64,000 nt of DNA from Picochlorum sp. 'celeri' (GCA_010909725.1 JAACMV010000004.1:744001-808000); one strand, 5' to 3'. Numbered from the stretch's first letter, positions 11,507 to 24,291 are shown. Numbers and translations: made by a program. The notes: generated from the sequence alone by a model not told the origin.

Positions 11507-12907
11507 CTACATATCTTCGTCATCTGGCTCAAAGTCATCATCCTCCATTTTGAAGCCACTTGTTGTTGGCCGGGCACCTGCAGAATTAGATGGTTTCTTC
11601 ACGACCAAGTCGTACAATTTCCTTTTGGTGGGTGCTGAGACTTTTTCCAAATCCAGGGAAGGCTCTCCATCATCATCTGTTCCCATCTCGTTTGCCACTG
11701 TGAGAATCTCAACAACGGCTTCCATGTTTGCTTCGAGGATTTCTGGGGTGTTCAATGCAGTGACCAGATCATTTTCCATATCCGGCGTCATGTATACTCT
11801 TGGAGCCTGTGGTTTTGTGCTGACAGGCCTTCCCATGCTGGCAGACTTTGCTGGTCTGGAGGCAGGCTGCATAGCAGCAGGGTTCTTTTTAGGGAAAGGC
11901 CTTGCTTTGCGTTCTGGATCTGAATAACTGGCAAATGGGGTCCTTGCCCATGCTTTCAAGAAGCCCTGTTCTATTTTCAACCCCAACAATCCAACATCCC
12001 ATCCAACTGGATGCACGACAATGTTGTATTCATAGCAGTTGTCACAAATCTTCAATACATCGTCATAGAACTCCCTGGGAGATGAATATTCATTATTATC
12101 AATCTTTCCCATGATCATATTGAAAGACATTGGACCATGAGGTACAACATCGTAGTAGTCTTGCACTGCAAGATGCGAGGCATCGACTGGATCCATAAAT
12201 AATTGACTCTCTGCCTTCTTGAGTACCTTGGTTGTCAGGAAGTTGACAAGCTTGCGAGCAACAGTAGCCAAATCCAGGTTCTTGCGTGATGTAACATCAC
12301 TTGGAGACGTCATAGGAGCTGCAGTGTGGCCAACAGGTAATATACATTAGTAACTAGTGCTAAACCATTGACAAGAGGGCAAATGGCAGGTATTCTGCTG
12401 AACAGAATACCAATCAGCTACTAGCGGTACATATATAAACAACGTACTTGAACCGTGATTCACGATTCCGGTAGGTTTTGCCTTCTTATTAGTGGTCATA
12501 TGAGAGTTGATTTGGCCGACATCGAGAACAGTGTCAATGCTCCTCTTTGAGCCGACAGAGACACTCTTGAGAGGCCCCTCATCGGGCAGTTTTGCGTGAA
12601 CCTCACACAGGTAACTTTGAAGACGCAAAAGGTGCTCTTCAGTCAAATTCCCATTTTTCCATGCTGTCATTGGATCCATGAGTTCCACAGATGTCGAGTC
12701 GCCTTTGAAACGCGCAATGGTCCCGTTGTCGAGACGGAACAGAATCTTTGCCGGCTTGAGCTCTTTCGCACTTTCTTTGACATCATTTTCTGTTTTGGGG
12801 GCCTCGATATTCTGTTCTTCTTCTACTTTTGGAGGAACCTGATTGTCTATGGGTGCAGCCTCGGCAACCGTTGGTTGCTGTGCTACAATCTCAGCAGCGG
12901 CAGACAT
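11507..12907 (-). CDS. Single-bromodomain nuclear protein
   Basis: Exons 12907-12448 and 12318-11507, joined across a 129-bp intron that splits a Thr codon; 423 residues. The first ~110 residues are acidic and Ala/Glu-rich. A bromodomain occupies about residues 165-260, with DASHLAVQDYYDVV (ZA loop with the PVD-type motif just before), then the acetyl-lysine Asn in CDNCYEYN. The C-terminal part has a helical segment TPDMENDLVTALNTPEI, a short basic block KRKLYDLVVKK and an acidic end DDDFEPDDEDM. The layout recalls plant GTE/BET-type factors, but the canonical ET domain is not clear. Predicted role: binding acetylated histones. Which complex it belongs to cannot be said. Confidence 0.8.
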
Positions 12908-13157
12908 TCTATCTTACAAAAACGACCAATATAGCCCAAATGAATTAAAACAATAATTATACACTATGACACTTCCAAGGAGAGACACAGAAGTAACGTG
13001 TTTGTACCACTGTGTCAAATGTGGACAGTACGCCACGGACGGCGAAGGCCGATTATTTATAGATTTAGCCCGGTCCACACCCAGATTTGAGGGCGCCGGA
13101 TCCTTATGGGCCAAAATATGCCCTGAACATTCAAAAACCAAAATACATGGTATACAT

Positions 13158-14438
13158 TCAGGCACCCAAACCAAGACCTTTGGGTCTACCAATAGCACGA
13201 ATAGGTTCTGCGATGCCGTCGTTTCTCTTGCCAAGCCCTGCACCCTTGCCTTCAAAACCCCATTTGGCCAACAGCTTGCTGCCGACACCCAGAGTATGCT
13301 TTTCGAATGACGCATACGGAGCATGATGCTGCTCATTCTCGGTAGAACCACTGGAAAGGTCGCGTACTCCATTCTTGGATAGCCTGCGCTCATCCTTTCT
13401 CCTCTTCTTCTCTTGCAGCTTGAACTGCTTTTTGGTCATCATCGCCATTGGTTTAGACTGCTTTTCTTTCATGACAACTCCCGTATTGTCGATAGCCTGG
13501 TCTCCTTGAGTTTCTTCAGACTGCTTTGCAATAATGGTATCATCATCGGGCTGGATACACCCATGAGAAACAAAGTCAATAGGACCTGTTCTAGATTTGG
13601 AAGTCCTTTTGGCAGGAATTGCTTGCTTTTCTTCCACAGCAGCGTGTTCCAATGCAAACAGCCGTTGCCGTTCTAATTCTAAATCTCCAGTGGGATACTG
13701 AGTCGCACTCGTGGCATGCAGCAACACAATATTCTTCTTCTTCCCTCCTTGTAAAGTACAACGACAGCTGTACAGTCCTGCAAGTTTTTTCACCAAACCC
13801 ACCTCAAACTTGCTCATTGGCGGAAAAGCATATATGTCGCCTCCCTTGTCAACAAAATCAATGAGAACGCCATCAATGTATTCGAGAGAAAACCCTTTTG
13901 ATGCTGCCCTCTGCAGTCTCTTCCTCTGCACCTTTTTCTTCTTCTCCCTCTTATGCCTACCGTGCTGAGCATTATTCCGCCATAGTCTGATAGAAGAGAA
14001 ACATTCTGCTCCTTCATGGCCTGTAGTCTGCGCTCGCTCCACGTCTTCATCCTCCGAAGAAGAAATGAGAGTGTCTTCTACCCTCACCTGTCGGTCAGTG
14101 ATATCGAACCCACCGAAATACTTTTCAAATTCTCCAATGTTCTCCGCAACATCAATATAGTCGTCCAGAGCAGATTCTGATTCGTAGTCTTCCTCGTCAA
14201 CGCTCGCGGCCCCTCCATTGTCCAGGTCGTTGTTGCCAACTCCGACCCTTTCGAAAGCTTCTACACTAGAAACACCCCCACTGCCATCCACGAATATCTT
14301 GGATCCTCCTATGACCAAATATCCATCCTGCAACATGATAGAATTCAGCAAATTAAGATTTAGCGGCATGGCTTGAGGAAATGTCTTACAACGCACCTCC
14401 TCCTGCTCCGTCTGAGACTTTTTCTTCCTTCTACCCAT
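13158..14438 (-). CDS. R3H and G-patch protein (SQS1-like splicing/ribosome factor)
   Basis: Single exon, 426 residues. It begins with a basic MGRRKKKSQ segment, then an acidic middle (ESESALDDYIDVAE, SSSEDEDVE) and a basic helix RHKREKKKKVQRKRL. An R3H-like segment lies at about residues 215-245 (FEVGLVKKLAGLYSCRCTLQG). The C-terminal G-patch runs from GVGSKLLAKWGFEGKGAGLG to the end, with its regularly spaced glycines. R3H plus G-patch is the architecture of yeast Sqs1/Pfa1 and its plant relatives, which activate the DEAH helicase Prp43 in splicing and ribosome assembly. Stop lies about 250 bp from the next gene on the same strand. Confidence 0.82.
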   Translation of the reverse strand: MGRRKKKSQTEQEEVRCKTFPQAMPLNLNLLNSIMLQDGYLVIGGSKIFVDGSGGVSSVEAFERVGVGNNDLDNGGAASVDEEDYESESALDDYIDVAENIGEFEKYFGGFDITDRQVRVEDTLISSSEDEDVERAQTTGHEGAECFSSIRLWRNNAQHGRHKREKKKKVQRKRLQRAASKGFSLEYIDGVLIDFVDKGGDIYAFPPMSKFEVGLVKKLAGLYSCRCTLQGGKKKNIVLLHATSATQYPTGDLELERQRLFALEHAAVEEKQAIPAKRTSKSRTGPIDFVSHGCIQPDDDTIIAKQSEETQGDQAIDNTGVVMKEKQSKPMAMMTKKQFKLQEKKRRKDERRLSKNGVRDLSSGSTENEQHHAPYASFEKHTLGVGSKLLAKWGFEGKGAGLGKRNDGIAEPIRAIGRPKGLGLGA

Positions 14439-14456
14439 GTACTATTATTACACAGT

Positions 14457-16163
14457 TTAATCATCATCTGAAGATAATAATTCAATAACCTCGACAGGAG
14501 ACTGTCGTTTCTTACCCACTGTCGTAGGTTGCTGAGATTGATCAACATTGTCCTCTCCTCGAACGCTAATCAGGGCACTTACAGCTTCCAGGGCCTCCTC
14601 CTTTTCATCAACGTCCAATGCTCCATCGTATACTTCTGTATCATCATTGTTGTGCTCCTCATTCTTCACACTCCCGAAACGCTCTTGCAATTTGGTGAGA
14701 TCATCCTGTCCAAGTTCTTGACAGATATCAAACCATGTGTCTTCCAGTCCTTCTGGTCTCCAATCACCGTTGGCATTCACCTCGATACTGCTAATATCTG
14801 GCATGGAGGCAAGGGAATGTAAAAGTACCTTGACATATGTATCCTCCTGGAGCTGCTTCACAGTAGAATTCTTCAACGTGGTGGGATCTTGCCATTTTCT
14901 ATTCAAATCAGCAATCGACAAGAACGAGTCCAAATCAAATGCTTGAGGCCCTGAAGCATTGCTGAATCGGGCAGGAACACTTATTCTAGTACATGTCATG
15001 GGATCTTTCAATGACAATGTCATTTGCTCCAATCCAATTGCACCTTCTGAATCTCCTGCGAGCAACTTTTTCATCCTCACCTTTGCTTCTTCTTTCGTTT
15101 CTGGAGCCATCATCAGACGTTTCACATCCTCATGGGACTGTTTCTCGGCAATATAGACCATCACGACCCACGTGAAATTTTCAACTGCACTAATTTTCAA
15201 CATATTTCTACCACTCACTACATTCATAGTTGCATTTACTGCAGCATCTCTTTGATTGATTCCTATGTTGGACGACAAACTGCGAGTATATGGCCGCATT
15301 GTAAGATTATTGATGCGCATGGAAATATTCTTCGGCCAATGGATCCGACATGGCGTGTCATCTTCCATCTGTATACAGGAAATGAGGACTCGCCTCTTTG
15401 ACTGATCAGACACACATGGACGCAGCTGTTGCTGCGTCAAAAAAAACGTCTGCTCCAAAGATATCCTAGCGTGTATATTTCCTTTCAAATCTCTAATGGG
15501 GGGCATGCCTGGAATCTGCCTCATTGTCCCTGCTGGAAGAATAAACTCCACAGGCTTCCAAAAGGGATCTGCCAACAATAACCTACATTCTTCACACATG
15601 AATCCTTTCCGCATGCCTCCATTTGGCCTAACACAATCCCAATGCTGCCACACACCACAACCATCGTTCTCACATTGCACCATATTTGGCAAGATGCCAT
15701 TATTCAGACAGATACACCTCACAGTCTTCTTCACCTGACCTGGCGTATCCTGCACCCCTTGATTGGAATGTGAAGGTACTACCTCCTTTGTCGGTAAATA
15801 CGCGTCGTACGAAGACACTTTCGCCCCAGGCGACACTGATCCACCTGCTGCTGGATCCAGTCTAGGGTAGTTAGAATCATACACCCGATGAATAGCTCCT
15901 TCCAACGTCTCCACTTTCCACCCAGGAACAGTGCAGCACTGCAGATACTCTTTCAATCGATGCTGTATCTCAGCCTTCCGACCTGCACACCCACCCAATC
16001 ATGGTAAGCATGTATACAGATTAGGATACGTGAGAGCAAGGCACCTTTGAGACGCACCCCCCGTTGAAATCCCAGCAGCAGCAGCACACTCCTTCAAATG
16101 CACCACCTTCATACTATACATCTTTCTAAGCAAAATGCTATCCTCAGAATATCGTTGACTCAT
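14457..16163 (-). CDS. SIZ1: SIZ1/PIAS-type SUMO ligase with a zinc-less SP-RING
   Basis: Exons 16163-16058 and 15982-14457; the donor at GGGG|GTGCGTC restores the SAP motif across the junction. About 543 residues. Order of domains: SAP (VVHLKECAAAAGISTG-GRKAEIQHRLKEYL, residues ~20-50); PHD finger with intact Cys/His set (VRCICLNNG...GVWQHWDC...CEEC, ~123-170), the plant SIZ1 arrangement; PINIT region (~180-300); SP-RING scaffold (~356-425); and a C-terminal SUMO-interacting motif VIELLSSDDD. In the SP-RING, every expected zinc ligand is replaced: Asp362 for the first Cys, Ala378, Gly380 and Ala383 for C-x-H..C, and Asp401 and Thr404 for the last C-x-x-C. FDLDSFL and RKWQ are kept. Ligase activity is therefore uncertain. 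Confidence 0.88.
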
Positions 16164-16467
16164 TGCAAAGAAAGCTTTCCCAAGTCTCAACAAAGAAGAT
16201 GACACATGTCAAATCACGTTCCCACCGCTCATCCAAACCCAAGCTCGTCCCATATGTATTAAAATAATAATATTGAGACAGATTCCAGAGCCAGAATATA
16301 TCACTCCTCCTTCATGCTGAATTCAAAGGGCAATCATCGCCGAATACCATCCATCGCCATATATGGCGCCCTGAACAACAATGGTTCTCATCTGGAATAC
16401 ATTCACCCCAACAAATGCCATATTCCATAGTATTATTATTACTAGTATCATGCAAGGTATTGATACG
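16164..16467. other. Divergent intergenic region between SIZ1 and NNF1
   Basis: Roughly 300 bp between two outward-reading genes, likely a shared promoter region. It is AT-rich (for example AATAATAATATTG at 16263). No RNA gene was recognised. Confidence 0.4.
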
Positions 16468-17149
16468 ATGGCTCAGGGAGCAGGGCGAGGGGAGAAGAGA
16501 ACGGTTGGGCAACGGTCAAGAAAGCTGGAGCAAGCCTTTCATTCGACTGTGAAATATGCTCTTCGAGGATCTCCAATGGATGAATTTGAGACATATTTCC
16601 CCGAGGGAAGTGTATCTTCGGAGACATTGAAGGCTGTATACGATGCGTATGTTCAGGTATGGGTTCTGTTGGTCTTTACACGGACGTATAGGCTGGTTAC
16701 CATGCTTTTGGGATATGATTGCAGTGTTTACATCAGGCGAGGGTGTTTATCGACGGGGAGTTTGAAGAAATTTGCCAAGATGCGAACGTTGCTGACATGC
16801 TGCAGACCATCGATGTGCTCTGTGCAGAGCAAGGGTTTGATGGTACACGGGATGCGAGGTTGGTTCTACATGATATAGCGTGATGTGGTATCCTGAATGA
16901 TGACCTTGTGGTCTTTTCTGCAGTGCGTGTGCTCTTCAGGGGCCTCTAGTTGCTCGAGCTGCAACACTCAAGGCAAAAAAGCAGGCATTGGAGCGCTTGC
17001 GTGCTCTGAAACATGAGACTGAGGGCAGAAATGCACAGTTAGAAGATCAGTTGAGAAAGAAGAAGGAAGAGGCTGCAACATTGCGGGCTCGCGTGTCGAC
17101 AGTTGGTCAAAAGTTGGAGGAGGTGACACATGCGTGGCAAAAGAAATGA
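16468..17149 (+). CDS. NNF1: Kinetochore protein NNF1/PMF1-like
   Basis: Three exons, 16468-16656, 16737-16858 and 16924-17149; all junctions keep frame and give 178 residues. The N-terminal half matches the Nnf1 pattern: a helix LEQAFHSTVKYAL, an FETYFPEG turn (the conserved F-x-x-x-F-P), LKAVYDAYV, and then FEEICQDANVADMLQTIDVL, corresponding to the E-E-I..E..L..LN.LD block. The C-terminal half is a coiled coil (ARAATLKAKKQALERLRALK, then QLRKKKEEAATLRARV). NNF1 is a subunit of the MIS12 complex, which links centromeric chromatin to the NDC80 complex. The family is weakly conserved, so this is a moderately confident call. It ends 23 bp before the convergent RPA1 stop. Confidence 0.65.
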
Positions 17150-17172
17150 TGAGTATTACACATGATATGCGA

Positions 17173-20100
17173 TTATGTTTCTTGTAGTATATCTAGAGAG
17201 CCTGTACCTGCGGAAATGGGTCTGCCTACCACGATTCTGGATGATGCTGATGTGAGGGGATCTGTCTCTCTGTGGAGAGTTGCAGAGATTAAAAAGTTGG
17301 CTGCTGTCTCAAAGCTCATTTTCAGGAAAGGAGATGTTGAGCTCTCAATACCAAGACGATTGCAAGCCCTGTACCCTCCAGTGTGGGTCATGTAGTCTGC
17401 AATAAGAGTAAGGTGGCGAGGATCCACTGCAATTCCATATGCACCAAAGACAGATGAGACTTCTGCCATGATTGTTGCTCTTGCAGCCTCGACTCCAAGC
17501 GATTTGAGCATGGCAGCTGGTGAATTTGTGGATATTCTAGAGACGTCGATGAGATCCGCATGAGACCACACGCCTTCAATGTTGATTCCATCCGTCTGGA
17601 GAACATGCTCTCCCCGAGAGGCAGCATCCAGGACGTAACACTTGGTGATTCCTGGAATTCCACGCATGACGGTCGAACATGCGATTTTTTCAACAAGCTC
17701 GCGCATCATGATTTTAGGTGCATCGACAGGGACAGTGAGTGATAACTCACAGGTGAGGGCACTCTTGTTGATGATTTCATCAGGAGCGCCGTCATCACCC
17801 AAATCCTCCATGATATCCTCGACTTGTAAATTTTCATCATCGTGTATATCATCTAGATTGGTGTCTCCTGCGAGTTCAGCAGCTGCTTCTCTCGCATTCT
17901 TTTCAATTTGCATATCCTCATCATCCCCTTCCCCATATGTTGCAATTTCACCTCTTCCGCCAGCAAACCGAAGTTTTCCCTCTTCATTGTCTTCGTCAAC
18001 TTCTTTATTCTCGTCATCATCGTCTTTTCGACCAGGTTGCTTTACAGCCTTTGGCACCCGCGGAGCAGAGTCCACGAACTTTTCATCCAGGTTGATGCCA
18101 CGGGCTGAGGCAAGCTTTTTCATCTCAGCTTTGACTGCCTGCTTGATCTTGGGTGCAAATTCATCAGAGAAACACCTAGAAAGTTCCTCAAACGTTATGT
18201 TTAGTTCCTGAGGATAGTCTTTCAGGGGATGAAATTGAATCCTTACTGAGTAACTCCTACACAAGTCTCCTGTTTTACTCGCAGTGACAATATTTTCAAT
18301 CACTTGAATACCTTTCAGAGCCTCTCCAAACAAAATCTGCTTCATTCGAATACTCATTGCAGCTGTACCTTTCGCTCCTGCCTCAGGAAGCAATGGAAGA
18401 GTCATGACTGGTGTTTTAATTGTCTCAGCGGCAGTCATCAGAATTTCTCTCAGCCTTGGGATTCCAAGGGTGACATTTGCTTCTCCTCGTCCCGCCATAT
18501 GAAATGTATTCAAGGTCATTTGCGTGGATGGTTCCCCAATGGATTGAGCAGCGACAACCCCAACAGCTTCTCCTGGCTCAGCTCGTGAGCAGTAATATTT
18601 TATCTGCATCAGTTCATGAAAAGCTGCAACATCCATCGGCCTGTACTCGGAGGAGTTGGACTTTTTCATCTTTTCGATTTCTTTGAAAGTCGCCTTGACC
18701 GAATCAGGATCTCGTGGCAGAAGGTAACCCCCAAAGAGGGCATTTGTAAGGGCATCCTGGAATGACTCCGAGGTGACGCCTGCAATATTTTGTGAATACA
18801 ACCCATTCAAAGGCAACTCCTTGTACTCCTTTCCTTTCAAAACACATGACGATCTCTTTTTTATTGCTTTGTATATGCTGCTCTGCTCGTCTAGATTGAA
18901 TAGGCCTTTCTCCTTTGCAGCGTGTGCTTCCAATTGAACAGAGAATTGAGGCATATTGAAGTACAGAAGTGGTAAAGACCTCAGACAGCCAATGGATATC
19001 GGATTCTGCCCATCCTCTCCATATAAAAACTGTACGATAGAACCATCACAGTCATCTCGTACGGTACCATCATAACCAACCCTCAGAGGTTCCAAATTTT
19101 TAACCAAGCATCTCTGCAAATACCCTGATCTGCTTGTTTTGACAGTGGTGTCCACAAGTCCCTCTCTTCCGGCCATACAATGAAAATAATATTCCTGAGG
19201 TTTTAATCCAGTCAAGAACCTATCTGCCACGAAACCGCCTGATCTTGCTCCGCTGTCATACGCTGCAAAACAAGGAAGAGTTTTGCCTGATGCCATCCTT
19301 GGAACTCGCCTTCCTTCTAATTCTTGCTGACCGAGGAGGCAAGAGATCTGTGAGAAATTTACAACAGAACCTTTTGCTCCAGTCATTGTCATCAATGCCA
19401 TCATATTATGACGGAAAGATTTGGACTGACCTTCTGGTAGGCATGCTTTCACCACCTCTGACGAAAGCGGGTGCATGGCACCAGACATTTTCATATCCAA
19501 TGCTGCACCCACATCCACAGAATTCGACAAAAACCTCTTCTCTAGTTCAAATTCAATTTTCTTTGCCACGTTAAGAATATTGCCGGATGATTCCTCAACA
19601 TTAACGAAGTCTGCAGCAGCTGCCAACGCCCTGCTATCTGCAGAGTCGAGTAAAGCAGATCTTGCTTGCTCAGCCTTGTCGACCAGTAAGACATCTGCTA
19701 TACCACATGTGAACCCATGTTTCTGTAAAAAGCCGGTAAAGAGTCTAGAGAGGGCCGCCGTTAGAATAGAGGTCCTATCAGAACCATAAAGCTCCTGCAA
19801 AAGGACAAGCAAACAAGAGTCAGACAAGCAAATTCACAATGCGACAAGTGATCGAACAGACGTACGTGGAAAACGTGCATGAGACCATTTTTCCCAAACA
19901 TGGATTTGTCAACAATTCCGGTCAGTAGATGGTTTCGCCAAATGTGCATTTTTTCCTCACCAGAATGCTTTCCCCAAGCATCATTTGGCGTTTTGCACTT
20001 TGCTGCCATGTTCAGAGGCAGTTGATCCCTCGTATAATGCATCAACACGGCTGTAAAGACCTGTTTTCCTGTCCAGAGCTTTTTTGGTTTGACTATGCTG

Positions 20101-22467
20101 GGCTTATCCATCCAAATATCCCAACCTCCATTACAGTCCTGTGCAATGGCCTCATAAATGAGCTGGCAATATTCTGCTTGTGTCAGAAATCTGTCTTTCA
20201 TTGTCATCAAAGTTCCCGCAACAATATGGTCTTGAATAAGTCCACGAAGAGGTTTCCCGTCGGTTGGGACGAAAAACTGCTGATCTGCGTGAACAATATC
20301 CAGACCCTCAGCTCTGCCAAGATGATCCTGTGGAAGGTGCAGGTTGATCTCGTCTCCGTCAAAATCGGCATTAAAAGTCGAGCAATTCGCATAATGGAAT
20401 CTAATTGTTCTTTCTGCTCGCATTATTCTAGCTCTGTGACCCATCATACCAGGCTTATGGAGGGTTGGCTGCCTATTTGTTAACATGAAATCCCCATCTG
20501 TCATGGTCCTGTACACCACCTTTCCTCCTCCATATTGGGCAGCAGCAGGGTTTGAAACAGGACCAGCACCCCCATGAGAAGAAGCCGAAAGAGTTTTTGC
20601 GATGGATTCTCGCGACTTCTTATCTTTCCTGAGCATAACAACCCTCCCTCGCTCATCTTCTACAGCCAGAGCTCCTGGAATTTTACCTGGACCAGCTATA
20701 ACGGCTTCCCGTAACCTCTCCAGATTCCACGGAGTAACCCTCTCAGGAAACGATAATCTCGATGCAAAATACGGTGGCACTCCTATTTCACCACCATTCA
20801 GGAACACATCAGGTGAAATCACCGACCTGGCAGCAAAATTCACGCGCTTTCCCATCATGTTCTTTCTGAAAAGCCCTTCTTTCTTTTCCAACTGCTGACG
20901 AATACCATTGACGCCATAGGTATCATCAGCTGTCGATGAGTCAATGAGAGCGTTCAAAGAATTCTGTAAATTCAGCCACAGTCGCAGAGTTTGTGTTAAT
21001 CTAGAAGTTTTGTTGGACATCTCTGTATCCTCCTGCTCCTTGCTCAATCCAATCAGATCAAGATTTGCATTAATGATCTTTACTAGAATAGTATTCTGTG
21101 GATGTTCATACACCATATCACCCACGTGATTCACTGGCCTGAATCTGTTTGGTGCCACAGGTATCGTTTGAATGAAAAACTCCTTGTATCCATCTAGAGA
21201 TAATGGATCACCCGCAGAAATCCGACTACTATCTGATCCTTTCCTAATTTCTCTCCTTGTGATATCCGTGGGGTAAATGTATTTGAGGATATCTATATTT
21301 TCCCTCCAGACTCGGCGCATGATTTCCTTTGCCTCTGTTGGTGTCAGGTATTTTGGCATATCCACTCCAGGCGTTCCAGCCTGTTTTTCTCTTCCATCTG
21401 CAAGAGAAGTCTCTTTTATCGGACTATCATCCATTGACGTTTCCATCTTGAATTTTGTGTCATCCTTGACATCTTCTTCCTCTGGTGCGGGAGGTGAGTC
21501 AACCATTTGAAGGACTGCAGTCTGTGGATGATTACGTGGATTCATATCACTAAGAAGGTCAACAATAGCAGTCCCTTGTGCCTCGTTCACTTGTCGCTTT
21601 TTCGCACTAAGAGGCATTAGAAACAGCTTTGTATGCCCCTCCCGCTTCAAGGTTGGGGAATGTGCTCCACAATTCTGGCATTTTCCAGAAGGCTGTCCTT
21701 TGAAAAAATCCCGGACTGTTGTGATCATGGTCTCCATCATTTGTGACGTCACCACTCCATCAGATTTTCCCAAGCTCTTGAATGATTTTGTCTCTGTTTG
21801 TTGAATATCCGAGTCCTCCGAATCACTTCCCATCAAATCCTTCCCACTCTTTTTGGATGCTGAAGATGATCCAATCACCAGACTAAGAGCCTCAACCAAG
21901 TTTCCTGATTTTAATAGATCAAATCTAGAGCAGAACCTTTCCATCTCAATGTCTGACATTCTGAATTTGTAGCAATGCAGACATGCTGATCGCATGATTT
22001 TGTATAGTGTCCTGCACAGGAAAAACAACACTTGTTTTGCTGATGCCACGATTCAGGATACATATAGCCTGACGCACATGAAAACCAACGGATTGTACAG
22101 CGGCACTGAGACTTCAATGTGTCCAAAATGGCCAGGACACTCAAAGTGATTCAGCCCACAAGTCGAACACTTTTCTTTAGCATCCATCGGCCCAAAGGCG
22201 GGATCATATAAACCCCCTTTGACCGCATTCTTCAAGTTATCAAAAATTATCGGTGATTCCACCTTTTTGACGCTAATTTTCCGAATCTGCGGTCAGGTTG
22301 TACACAATAGAAATGTCAGCATGCAAACAGCTTGGTGAACATAGCACCACAATTCATCCATCAAATATTTCCCAACTCACTTGATCTTCTGAGAAAAATC
22401 CAAAGGTAACACCATTGACTTGTGCTGTGGTGATTTCCTTTGTATGCAATGCATTAGAAAGAGCCAT
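17173..22467 (-). CDS. RPA1: DNA-directed RNA polymerase I largest subunit
   Basis: Four exons, 22467-22381, 22286-22078, 22011-19866 and 19794-17173, giving 1687 residues, the usual A190 size. The clamp zinc site is near the start ([19 protein letters not shown]). A second Cys pair follows in [12 protein letters not shown]. The catalytic loop reads [10 protein letters not shown], holding the three Mg2+-binding Asp residues. The bridge helix and trigger loop region includes [20 protein letters not shown] and [21 protein letters not shown] long acidic insertion in the jaw ([18 protein letters not shown] and further acidic runs at about 17760-18040) is the Pol I-specific expander/DNA-mimicking type of loop and separates it from RPB1 and RPC1. 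No C-terminal heptad repeat is present. It transcribes the rRNA precursor in the nucleolus and is divergent from the poly(A) polymerase gene. Confidence 0.96.
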
Positions 22468-22692
22468 TGTACCAGAGGCACAACAATGAGTATGGTTTAT
22501 GCTACTAGTAATTACAACTTCATTTTCCTTTATGGTGGCGCACAATGCTGCAAGTATTCCATCATGCTACGCGACGATGGCATCTTGCTTGCTGAGCGCT
22601 TTCTTAAATAGAACCCTTTAGATTCGAATTCGTTAGGTGCTTTCTTGATGCCTTTCCGCCAATCGTGGCTGTTGTATTTATCATTTGCCATC

Positions 22693-24291
22693 ATGAAGGA
22701 CTTTGTTGCTCCTGTCAGCCTAGCTGAACCGACGGAGAAGGACAACGTAGACAGCGCTGCACTTGAACGCGTGCGTACTATCTTACCATAAGGAGATGAA
22801 TGAGGTTTATTTGGATTCTGATGAAATAGGTTTTTTTTGTTGCAGTATCTTCGCGAGGAGGGCTTGTACGAGTCTCGGGAGGAGGCAGAACTACGAGAAG
22901 AAGTTTTGGGCAAGTTGGACGATATTGTTGCTGAGTGGATCAAAGGCGTTGCTGAGAAGCATGGGCAATCTAAAGACGATGCAAATGCTAAAATATTCAC
23001 TTTTGGGTCGTATCGCCTCGGTGTGCATGGCCCTGGAGCTGATATTGACACGCTCTGCGTTGGTCCTTCCTATGCGTCCAGAGAGGAGGACTTTTTTGGG
23101 AGTGAGAAACACACGCTGCAGTCGATTTTAGGAAGAGAGAACGGGGTGCAAAGTATACGTGCTGTGAAAAATGCTTTTGTGCCCGTTATTGAGTGTGTTT
23201 TTCGCGGCATCAGCATTGATTTATTGTATGCCCAACTGGCAGTACCTTTTGTTAGAACTGATCTGGATATAGGAGCATCTGCAACCCTCCGACACTGTGA
23301 TGAGAGGAGTGTTAGATCTTTAAATGGATGTAGAGTGACTGATACCATCCTTCAAGAAGTTAATAATGTTGATGCATTCAGAGTGACATTAAGGGCTTTG
23401 AAACTGTGGGCACAGAGGAGAGGCGTGTATTCTAATGTAACAGGGTACTTGGGGGGAGTGAATTGGGCTATTTTGGTGGCATATATTTGTAAACTATATC
23501 CCAACGCTGCCCCATCTGTCTTGTTATCAAGGTTCTTCTGGTTGTTTAGGCAGTGGTCTTGGCCAACTCCCATCATGTTGAGGCCGATAGAGAAGGACAG
23601 CACCCTTAATATGCCAGTATGGGATCCACGAGAAAATCCTAGAGATCGATCTCATCTGATGCCAATTATAACTCCAGCCTATCCTTGCATGAATTCTTCT
23701 TATAATGTTTCAGAGAGCACACTCCAAGTGATGACTGATGAGTTCAAGAGAGGCCATGAGATGTGTGAAGACATATTGAAAAGCTCAAATTTGGAATGGT
23801 CCAAATTATTCGAACCTGCTGTACTCTTCAGTGAGTATAAGCACTTTTTACAAGTAGAAGTATCGGCAACAAGCATGGAAGATTTTGAGCTTTGGGAAGG
23901 TTGGGTGCACTCTAGAATGCGTTTACTGGTGAAGAGTGCTGGCCAGGTGATTGATTTGAGGCCCTGGCCTAAAGCATTCAAGAATGAGAATGATGAAAAC
24001 GACCCTAATAAGTATCGATGTTTCTACTTTTTAGGACTATCCAAGAAGAGATCCGTCACAAGACATTCATATGACAATGCAATGGTTTTGCCTCAGACTA
24101 ATGTTGACCTGACACCAGCAGTAAATGAATTCGCACACAAAGTAAAAGATTGGCCAGATCGTTCAAAGGGGATGGACATAAGTGTCCAACATATTACATA
24201 TAAGAAACTCCCAAAGTGGCTGGGCTTGCCTGAGAAGCGTCAGAAGAAGACAGCGGCAACAACAGGAAAGCGAAAGAAACACACTGATTAA
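22693..24291 (+). CDS. PAP: Canonical nuclear poly(A) polymerase
   Basis: Exons 22693-22770 and 22846-24291, phase 0; 507 residues. The nucleotidyltransferase core shows FTFGSYRLGVHGPGADIDTL with the G-S/G-Y and D-x-D catalytic residues, and a third Asp in ISIDLLYAQL. The central domain (NNVDAFRVTLRALKLWAQRR, then GYLGGVNWAILVAYICKLYP) and the RNA-binding C-terminal domain (EDFELWEGWVHSRMRLLV) follow in the standard order. The protein ends in a short basic tail KRQKKTAATTGKRKKHTD that can serve as a nuclear signal, and it lacks the long Ser/Thr-rich regulatory tail of vertebrate PAP. It adds poly(A) to cleaved pre-mRNA. Confidence 0.95.

Noticed and set aside
12966..13310. Plus-strand open frame of 114 codons with CVKCGQ
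   Set aside because: It overlaps the 3' part of the G-patch gene in antisense, has no conserved motif beyond one Cys pair, and its composition follows the reverse of the real gene.
17642..18211. Plus-strand frame of 189 codons rich in Ser
   Set aside because: It is the antisense of the acidic Pol I insertion; Glu/Asp codons read backwards give Ser/Phe. Not a gene.
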